DNA of 21,689 bases from Stomatobaculum sp. (GTDB lineage: Bacteria; Bacillota_A; Clostridia; Lachnospirales; Lachnospiraceae): positions 1 through 21,689 of the forward strand of contig JAFSYO010000167.1 of the NCBI GenBank assembly GCA_017449925.1. Reading direction: 5' to 3'. Made by a program: the position numbers and the translations under genes. The notes beneath the pieces are model-generated. The model did not search any database. It had not been told where the DNA came from and was given only the letters and a program-made list of their open reading frames with translations. Of this stretch, positions 18,017-21,689 are shown one piece after another (within the stretch, counting starts at the first letter, position 1; every line of letters starts with the position of its first letter).

Positions 18017-18124
18017 TTATTTCTTTCCCTTCGCAGCATTTTTCCGGTTCAGTGCCTCCAGCTGCTGCTGAAGCTGCTTTGTCTTTCCTTCTTTATTGCT
18101 TTTCTTTTTTCCAAGCTTGCTCAT
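18017..18124 (-). CDS. Small basic protein of 35 residues, unknown function
   Basis: This short ORF begins MSKLGKKKSNKEGKTKQL and ends ...NRKNAAKGKK. About a third of its residues are Lys or Arg, and the middle (QLQQQLEALN) looks like one short amphipathic helix. There is no hydrophobic segment and no cysteine. Support for translation is circumstantial. An AGAGGAAG ribosome site lies about five bases before the ATG, the gene starts 12 bases after the upstream stop, and its TAA directly abuts the GTG start of the AlaX gene. It could be a nucleic-acid-binding micro-protein or mainly a leader that couples translation to AlaX. I do not recognise a family. Confidence 0.6.
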   Translation of the reverse strand: MSKLGKKKSNKEGKTKQLQQQLEALNRKNAAKGKK

Positions 18125-18136
18125 ATGCTTCCTCTC

Positions 18137-18607
18137 TCACTCCTTCGGGAATTCTGCCTCCCCCGATCTTGTCACATACAGCATCACCAGTTCGTCCTTC
18201 ACCAGGATCTTCCCTTTGTTTCTGCTTCTCTTTAAAGCACTTTGGAGCCCTGATTCGTCCCTGGCGTTCTGTTCAAGCCTGCGCAGTGTTTTACCGATCT
18301 GTACCAGCTTCGTTTCCGCTTCTTTTTCCGTAAGATATTCAAAGACCGGATTCATCTGGACACGGATCGTCACTGTGATCTCCCTGTCTGTAGCACTGTT
18401 CTTTTTGTCCAGGCTTTCCACATCGATCCTGCCGATAAAACCCTCAGGGTCCCGGTAATCCTTTAAAGCCTGCAGCTGCAGATAATAGCTGGACAGGGTC
18501 GGTGTAAGGACACGGTTGTTGTAATATCCGGGAGAATGGGTGTACCTTATGATAAATGCTATGCTCCAGATCAGGAGTACAGCGACCACTCGAAATTCTT
18601 TTCTCAC
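18137..18607 (-). CDS. Membrane-anchored protein of unknown function
   Basis: The predicted 156-residue product starts at GTG 18607 (VRKEFRVVAVLLIWSIAFIIRY). It has one N-terminal transmembrane segment (about residues 6-20) and a soluble, probably extracytoplasmic remainder of mixed charge. That part includes an ITVTIRVQMNP strand and a helical KEAETKLVQIGKTLRRLEQ stretch. GTG was chosen because AGGGGG lies 9 bases upstream. Alternative ATGs at 18631 and 18679 have no ribosome site, and the latter lies upstream of the predicted promoter. I recognise no domain. It is the first gene of the long minus-strand block, 12 bases before the micro-ORF. The call as a real gene rests on promoter, ribosome site and spacing. 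Confidence 0.7.
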   Translation of the reverse strand: MRKEFRVVAVLLIWSIAFIIRYTHSPGYYNNRVLTPTLSSYYLQLQALKDYRDPEGFIGRIDVESLDKKNSATDREITVTIRVQMNPVFEYLTEKEAETKLVQIGKTLRRLEQNARDESGLQSALKRSRNKGKILVKDELVMLYVTRSGEAEFPKE

Positions 18608-18615
18608 TTTTATGA

Positions 18616-18658
18616 TCCCCCTATGTCGCATCGGCCGGGGCTTCGGCCATACAGCCCC
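18616..18658 (-). promoter_or_regulatory. GC-rich leader with competing hairpins near the ribosome site
   Basis: In the minus-strand leader, GGGGCT (18658-18653) can pair with AGCCCC (18642-18637). GGCCG (18648-18644) can pair with CGGCC (18637-18633). The two stems share base 18637, so they exclude each other as complete helices. The same CCCC could alternatively pair with the GGGG of the AGGGGG ribosome site at 18622-18617. A translational switch is possible; this is structure by eye. Confidence 0.3.
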
Positions 18659-18659
18659 T

Positions 18660-18668
18660 ATTATACCA
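18660..18668 (-). promoter_or_regulatory. Extended -10 promoter for the minus-strand block
   Basis: The minus strand reads TGGTATAAT: a perfect TATAAT (18665-18660) with the TGn extension. The -35 region is T-rich with no good TTGACA, which is usual for extended -10 promoters. Transcription should start near 18653-18655, about 46 bases before the GTG of the first gene. The promoter is divergent from that of the plus-strand unit. Confidence 0.7.
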
Positions 18669-18702
18669 GTGAAAACCAAAACAGAAAAGACATAGCTGTT
18701 CT

Positions 18703-18730
18703 TTGAAAAATGGAGTATGATGTCTATACA
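18703..18730 (+). promoter_or_regulatory. Candidate promoter for the Dabb-cNMP-NhaC unit
   Basis: TTGAAA (18703-18708) and TATACA (18725-18730) are separated by 16 bases. An alternative -10, TATGAT, lies at 18716-18721 but has no matching -35. Either places the start within about 25 bases of the ATG at 18751, which has AAAGGAG eight bases upstream. The leader would be very short. Confidence 0.45.
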
Positions 18731-18750
18731 GTGACTAAAGGAGATCTGAC

Positions 18751-19053
18751 ATGATAAAGCATATCAATCTGTGGAAATTCAAAGAAGATTTAAGCGAAGA
18801 AGAAAAAGCCTCTGTCCGCCTCGGTATGAAGGAAGCTTTTGAAAGCCTTCCCGGCAGGATCTCCGGCATGACCAGCTGTGTGATCCGGACAGAGTTCGGC
18901 CCGGCTTCCAACGCTGACTGTATGATGGAATGCACCTTCGAAAACATGGAGGCACTGGAGGCTTACCGGAAGAATCCGCTTCACACGGAGATCGCCGTTA
19001 TTAAAGTCCGCCCCTACACCATCGACCGCCTAGGCGTCGACTTTGAGATATAA
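18751..19053 (+). CDS. Dabb (stress-responsive alpha/beta-barrel) domain protein
   Basis: The 100-residue protein fits the Dabb family. It begins MIKHINLWKFKED, the usual 'hvvlfkfK' first strand. A helix follows (EEEKASVRLGMKEAFESLPGRI), then a strand pair (TSCVIRTEFGPA...DCMMECTFENMEALEAYRKNPLH), and finally the VRPYTIDRLGVDFEI strand containing the family's 'hP.H..v' region (ENMEALEAYRKNPLHTEI). These proteins form ferredoxin-like dimers. Their biochemical roles vary and are mostly unknown. AAAGGAG lies eight bases before the ATG. It is the first gene of the plus-strand unit and ends 11 bases before the cNMP-binding gene. Nothing in the sequence links it mechanistically to ion transport. 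Confidence 0.85.
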   Translation: MIKHINLWKFKEDLSEEEKASVRLGMKEAFESLPGRISGMTSCVIRTEFGPASNADCMMECTFENMEALEAYRKNPLHTEIAVIKVRPYTIDRLGVDFEI

Positions 19054-19064
19054 AGGAATAAGAG

Positions 19065-19757
19065 ATGATAAACAACGACAGTGCCGACCGCTTTATAAAA
19101 GATTTTTTTGGCATCGGAAGCAATGAAGCGGATGAGGAAGACAAAAAAGAACTGGAAGAAATCAGAAAATATCTTCAGCGGGTCAAGTTTGAGAACGGAC
19201 AGGATATCTGCCGTATCAATGATGACCCCGACGGCCTTTATTTTCTGGAATCCGGTACCGCCGCCGTGCTGAATGCCAAAGGAGAACAGATCAACCTCCT
19301 GCACCACGGCCAGTATTTCGGTGAATACGCGGTGGTGTTCGATGAAAAACGTCTTTCCACCGTGCGTTCCGTCGGAAAGACGATTGCTCTCCGCATTGAC
19401 ACGGAAGATGTTCAGAAGATCTTCCGGCGTCATCCGAAACTGTACGGGGAAATGATGAAAAAGCTGTATCATCAGCTCACCGGAAAACACCGCCACACCC
19501 TGACGCTTTCCAGAATGAGAAGGGGGATCCTGCAGCATCCGGACAACCAGAAGCCACTGCCTCCGCGGCAGATGATCCTGCAGTACGGACTGCTGTTTCT
19601 TCCTTTCTTTTTCGCGTTCCTCCCCGAGCTGCATGTTGGTAACGCGCCCGTGTTCCTGCTGCCTTTAGTCTATCTTCTGGCAGGCGTCCTGATCACGAAA
19701 AGAACCGTGGAGTCCCTGGTGCTGGCCTGCATGCTTGCCGCCGTGCTCCTATTCTGA
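19065..19757 (+). CDS. Cyclic-nucleotide-binding domain plus first membrane helices of an NhaC-type antiporter (5' part of split frame)
   Basis: This 230-residue ORF has a cyclic-nucleotide-binding fold at about residues 35-140. It includes HHGQYFGEYAVVFDEKRLSTVRS, with the phosphate-cassette Gly86-Glu87 and Arg96 retained, so ligand binding is plausible. No helix-turn-helix follows, which argues against a Crp-type regulator. Instead there are three hydrophobic segments (about 171-187, 194-212 and 215-230), and the ORF stops in the middle of the last one at TGA 19755-19757. The same frame then continues, open, through the NhaC gene to 21002. The simplest reading is that this is the N-terminal third of one cNMP-NhaC fusion protein. 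AAGGA lies about seven bases before the ATG. Confidence 0.75.
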   Translation: MINNDSADRFIKDFFGIGSNEADEEDKKELEEIRKYLQRVKFENGQDICRINDDPDGLYFLESGTAAVLNAKGEQINLLHHGQYFGEYAVVFDEKRLSTVRSVGKTIALRIDTEDVQKIFRRHPKLYGEMMKKLYHQLTGKHRHTLTLSRMRRGILQHPDNQKPLPPRQMILQYGLLFLPFFFAFLPELHVGNAPVFLLPLVYLLAGVLITKRTVESLVLACMLAAVLLF

Positions 19758-19787
19758 AAAGGGCTGGCGGTCGGCTTTACGGATGCC

Positions 19788-21002
19788 ATGATGATGACCA
19801 TGGAATCGCCGGACAACGTGTTCACTGTCCTGGTCATGGCTCTGATGGGAGGTGTCGCGGCCTTGATCGAAGCTTCCGGCGCCGTGACTGCATTCACAAA
19901 GCTTGGTGAACAATATGCCGGAGACAGAAAAAAAGTGATGTATTTTTCCATCGGCGTCATGGCTGCGACCGCTGTGGACGACGGCCTGAACCTTCTCTGT
20001 TCAGCTTCTGCCACCGGCCCCACCGCGGAAAAGACCGGCATACCAAGGGAGTTCTTATCGCTTCCCTTCAGCCTTTTGCCGACAGTGCTTTCCTCCTTTA
20101 TCCCGCTTTCTCTCTGGGGTATATTCGTTTTCGGTACGCTGAATGTCTCCGCCGGAGAACGGAGCATCCGCCTCTTCCTCCGGTCGATCCCGTTCAATTT
20201 TTATTCTATTATCGTACTCATCTTCATGCTTCTATTTGCTGAGGGTAAACTTCCGCTGACGAAAAAGCTTAAGGCAGCGGAGGAGCGCGTGAAAAACGGC
20301 GGGACGCTCTGGCCCGTCGGCTCGGAGTCGTTCCTCAGCACAAATGACTCTGAGATCTGGGGAAAACCGCGAAACGTCCTGATCCCTCTCGTGTTCCTCG
20401 CGGTCGCTTCCCTTACTTCCAGAAGTCTTCATGAGGGACGTGTTACGCTGGACAGCGCAGTCGGCCTGGTCGCCACGGTCCTGTTCATGCTTCTGTTTTA
20501 CTGCTGGCAGAAACTGATGTCGCCGGAACAGTTCACGGAGATCCTTCTGCGGGGATTCGCGGATACCACCGTGCCCATTGTCCTGTACTTGCTTACCATT
20601 TGTTTCTCCACTCTGCTTTCACAGCTCTCGCTGGACAACTGGTTCGAGAACGCGGCTGTTTTCGTCGGAGAGGCAGCTCCCCTGTTCCCGGCAGGTGTTT
20701 TTCTTCTCTGCCTCCTGACGACTATTCTGCTGGGTTCCTCCTGGGCGACCTACGCTATCGTCTTTCCCATCGTCCTGAGACTGGCTGCTGCCCTGGGCGC
20801 GAATCCCGCTCTCTGCATCGGAGCTGCTTCCGCCGCCGGGATCGCGGGAGAACACTGCTGTATGTTTACCGCCGGAGCGCTCACCGTAGGCACTCTTATC
20901 GGATGCAATCCGGATGAAGTCCTGAATATCCGGATCCGCTGGAGCGTGATCATTTCTTCCATCGCTTTTCTGCTCTATGCTGCAGCCGGATTCCTGTTCT
21001 GA
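19788..21002 (+). CDS. NhaC-family Na+/H+ antiporter (3' part of split frame)
   Basis: This 404-residue multi-pass membrane protein resembles the NhaC family. It has MALMGGVAALIEASGAV near the N-terminus, TAVDDGLNLLCSASATGPTAEKTGI (the family's DD..N....G...P..D..gI region) and LLGSSWATYAIVFPIVLRLAAALGA. The AGIAGEHCCMFTAG segment corresponds to GDHCSPISDT in typical members. Glu replaces the usual Asp in G-D/E-HC, and the following SPISD is not conserved, so ion specificity may differ. A hydrophilic loop lies at about residues 155-195. NhaC proteins exchange cytoplasmic protons and sodium across the membrane. The first family helices are encoded upstream of the in-frame TGA, so this ORF alone would be N-terminally truncated. 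No good ribosome site precedes ATG 19788. Confidence 0.8.
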   Translation: MMMTMESPDNVFTVLVMALMGGVAALIEASGAVTAFTKLGEQYAGDRKKVMYFSIGVMAATAVDDGLNLLCSASATGPTAEKTGIPREFLSLPFSLLPTVLSSFIPLSLWGIFVFGTLNVSAGERSIRLFLRSIPFNFYSIIVLIFMLLFAEGKLPLTKKLKAAEERVKNGGTLWPVGSESFLSTNDSEIWGKPRNVLIPLVFLAVASLTSRSLHEGRVTLDSAVGLVATVLFMLLFYCWQKLMSPEQFTEILLRGFADTTVPIVLYLLTICFSTLLSQLSLDNWFENAAVFVGEAAPLFPAGVFLLCLLTTILLGSSWATYAIVFPIVLRLAAALGANPALCIGAASAAGIAGEHCCMFTAGALTVGTLIGCNPDEVLNIRIRWSVIISSIAFLLYAAAGFLF

Positions 21003-21033
21003 AAAAAACAGTGATTCTGAATAACCTCTTAAT

Positions 21034-21062
21034 AGAGGCCCGGTAATCCGGGTCTCTTTTTT
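21034..21062 (+). terminator. Intrinsic terminator of the Dabb-cNMP-NhaC unit
   Basis: AGAGGCCCGG and CCGGGTCTCT form a 10-base-pair stem with one G-T pair around a TAAT loop, followed by six to seven T residues. It starts 32 bases after the NhaC stop codon. This is a textbook Rho-independent terminator. Confidence 0.92.
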
Positions 21063-21152
21063 ATTATATTTAATATAAAACGCCATATATTATTACTATA
21101 TATCGAAATAATAATTATGATAATTATACTTATTTTTCAACACTATGCTAAA
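21063..21152. other. AT-rich spacer with several short dyads
   Basis: This stretch is almost entirely A/T, in sharp contrast to the GC-rich genes to the left. It contains TTATATT-T-AATATAA (21064-21078), ATATAT elements at about 21085-21103, and a repeated self-complementary octamer ATAATTAT-G-ATAATTAT (21111-21127). Such dyads arise easily in AT-rich DNA, so operator function is only a possibility. No gene is present. Confidence 0.5.
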
Positions 21153-21158
21153 TATAAT
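21153..21158 (+). promoter_or_regulatory. Candidate -10 element for the XRE regulator gene
   Basis: A perfect TATAAT lies 35 bases before the GTG start of the regulator. The matching -35 position (21130-21135) reads TTATTT, a poor fit. The double ATAATTAT dyad lies just upstream of it, where an autoregulator could bind. Confidence 0.4.
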
Positions 21159-21193
21159 CGTATCAATGAATTCGGTTTGCAGGAGAATTTATT

Positions 21194-21526
21194 GTGAAAC
21201 ACGAAAAGGCGAAATTTGATGTTTTAAGGCGCATCGAAAAGGAACGGGATTTGCGCAGATGGAGTGACTATACATTAGCTGCCAATTCTGATATTCCGCA
21301 GTCGACAATTTCGACCTGGCGATCCAGAAATCTGCAGCCAAGTCTTGCTTCGATTGAAAAAATATGTGGCGGCTTAGGTATTACACTTTCCCAGTTCTTT
21401 TCCGAAGAAAACAGCGGGTTTTCACTGAACGAGGAACAAAAGCGCATTCTTATACTGTGGAACCGTCTTTCGCTTCATCAGAAAAAAGCCGTAATGGCAC
21501 TGCTGGAATCATTTCTGGAAGAATGA
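21194..21526 (+). CDS. XRE-family helix-turn-helix transcriptional regulator
   Basis: The 110-residue protein has an N-terminal XRE-type HTH (about residues 23-68): YTLAANSDIPQSTISTWRSR, then QPSLASIEKICGGLGITLSQFFSE. A short helical tail follows (LNEEQKRILILWNRLSLHQKKAVMALLESF), a common arrangement in small Firmicute regulators. It probably binds operator DNA as a dimer; the target is unknown. The GTG start at 21194 has AGGAG eight bases upstream. Codon and base composition are visibly more AT-rich than in the left-hand genes, and the gene sits between an AT-rich spacer and a group II intron, which suggests horizontal acquisition. No partner gene such as a toxin or phage repressor target is visible before the window ends. 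Confidence 0.88.
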   Translation: MKHEKAKFDVLRRIEKERDLRRWSDYTLAANSDIPQSTISTWRSRNLQPSLASIEKICGGLGITLSQFFSEENSGFSLNEEQKRILILWNRLSLHQKKAVMALLESFLEE

Positions 21527-21552
21527 TCATTGTCTTTCTGCAGTTCAGGATC

Positions 21553-21595
21553 GAGTAGGAGGAAATTCCTCTGATTGAGGAATTTCCGACCTCTC
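21553..21595 (-). ncRNA. Group II intron domain VI with branch-point adenosine
   Basis: GAGAGG at the 5' side pairs with CCT and CTC at the 3' side, leaving one A bulged at 21556, six bases before the inferred 3' end at 21550. This is the expected position of the lariat branch point. The distal stem is a perfect 11-bp repeat, GGAAATTCCTC/GAGGAATTTCC, around a 5-base loop (21561-21587). Confidence 0.82.
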
Positions 21596-21597
21596 AC

Positions 21598-21629
21598 ACC
21601 ACCGTGCGTACCGTTCGGTACACGGCGGT
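21598..21629 (-). ncRNA. Group II intron domain V (catalytic hairpin)
   Basis: On the minus strand the hairpin has a 9-bp lower stem (ACCGCCGTG with CACGGTGGT, one G-U pair), a two-base CG bulge on the 3' side, a 4-bp upper stem (TACC/GGTA) and a GAAC tetraloop. The size, bulge position and CGC triad at the lower-stem base with its G-U pair are domain V hallmarks. Confidence 0.87.
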
Positions 21630-21638
21630 TCAATCAAC

Positions 21639-21689
21639 TTAACAAGTGACACCCCATGCGGTGTAGTAGTCAAGCATAGAGATTAGCCC
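21639..21689 (-). CDS. C-terminal end of the intron-encoded reverse transcriptase/maturase (partial)
   Basis: Only one of the three minus-strand frames at the right edge is open. It reads GLISMLDYYTAWGVTC and stops at TAA 21641-21639, ten bases before domain V. In group II introns the reverse transcriptase/maturase ORF sits in domain IV and ends just upstream of domain V, so position and orientation support this call. Sixteen residues are too few to recognise the family on their own. The remaining protein (reverse transcriptase fingers/palm, maturase X and possibly endonuclease) would lie to the right of the window. Confidence 0.65.
   Translation of the reverse strand, partial: GLISMLDYYTAWGVTC

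Larger units (their letters stand above)
19065..21002 (+). pseudogene. cNMP-binding/NhaC antiporter fusion interrupted by one in-frame TGA
   Basis: The two plus-strand ORFs share one frame: 230 codons, TGA, ten sense codons (KGLAVGFTDA), then the NhaC ORF. Apart from this stop the frame is open for 645 codons. The stop falls inside a predicted membrane helix (ACMLAAVLLF-TGA-KGLAVGF), where a TGG Trp codon would differ by one base. The downstream ATG at 19788 has no convincing ribosome site. Either the gene is a recent nonsense allele, the TGA is read through, or the base is a sequencing error. TGA ends several other genes here (for example xseB, xseA, nusB and addB), so it is not a general sense codon. 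Confidence 0.6.
21550..21689 (-). mobile_element. 3' end of a group II intron (retroelement), continuing beyond the right edge
   Basis: Reading the minus strand, the sequence shows in order the end of an ORF, a short spacer, a domain V hairpin, a two-base linker, a domain VI hairpin with a bulged A, and a 3' end of CTCGAT. The terminal AT fits the usual AY 3' splice site. Group II introns are ribozymes that splice themselves and retrohome through their encoded reverse transcriptase. The inferred 3' boundary is 21550, and the flanking exon on the minus strand reads CCTGAACTG. The insertion lies 24 bases downstream of the XRE stop and points toward that gene. Whether the element is intact cannot be seen here. 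Confidence 0.85.

Noticed and set aside
18633..18658. H-type pseudoknot formed by the two leader stems
   Set aside because: The stems share a base and leave no linker to cross stem 1, so simultaneous formation is sterically unlikely. They are described as alternatives instead.
19065..19757. Crp/Fnr-type transcription factor
   Set aside because: The cNMP fold is followed by hydrophobic helices and not by a helix-turn-helix.
19755..19800. Selenocysteine insertion at the in-frame TGA
   Set aside because: A GGTC is present 12 bases after the TGA, but no stable stem encloses it and the spacing differs from known bacterial SECIS elements. A membrane helix is also an unlikely site.
21561..21587. 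Perfect 11-bp inverted repeat read as an intrinsic terminator for the XRE gene
   Set aside because: There is no T tract on either side. Its position after domain V and the bulged A identify it as group II intron domain VI.

Overview
The window looks like chromosome of a moderately GC-rich Clostridia-type Firmicute, most likely Lachnospiraceae. This rests on three things seen here: the nusB-xseA-xseB-ispA gene order, AddAB instead of RecBCD, and strong GGAGG-type ribosome binding sites. It is inference from gene content; no 16S or marker comparison was possible.

Positions 1-18607 are a tightly packed block of seventeen genes, all on the minus strand. In transcription order, right to left, they are: a small membrane-anchored protein of unknown function, a 35-residue basic micro-ORF, an AlaX-type alanyl-tRNA editing protein, a DacA-type D,D-carboxypeptidase, a YkuE/YaeI-like metallophosphoesterase, ScpA, ScpB, dUTPase, a TPR lipoprotein, HflX, an exported metallophosphoesterase, AddB, AddA, NusB, XseA, XseB and the first 41 codons of a polyprenyl synthase (ispA-like). 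Most neighbours overlap by 1-38 bases or lie within about 12 bases, so translational coupling is likely. The larger gaps are upstream of dacA (87 b), hflX (51 b) and nusB (60 b). The one before nusB holds a plausible internal promoter. The block groups DNA maintenance (AddAB, Exo VII, ScpAB, dUTPase), translation quality control (AlaX, HflX), rRNA transcription (NusB) and envelope functions.

Positions 18608-18750 are a divergent promoter region. The minus-strand promoter has an extended -10 and its leader can form competing hairpins.

Positions 18751-21062 are a plus-strand unit: a Dabb-domain protein, then a reading frame joining an N-terminal cyclic-nucleotide-binding domain to an NhaC-family Na+/H+ antiporter. 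A single in-frame TGA at 19755-19757 splits it. The unit ends in a strong intrinsic terminator. The split fusion is the most interesting gene-level observation.

Positions 21063-21689 look like accessory DNA: an AT-rich spacer with several dyads, a small XRE-family regulator of lower GC content, and then the 3' end of a minus-strand group II intron. Domain V, domain VI with a bulged branch-point A, and the last codons of what should be its reverse transcriptase/maturase are visible. The rest of the intron lies beyond the right edge. No tRNA, rRNA or CRISPR array was seen.
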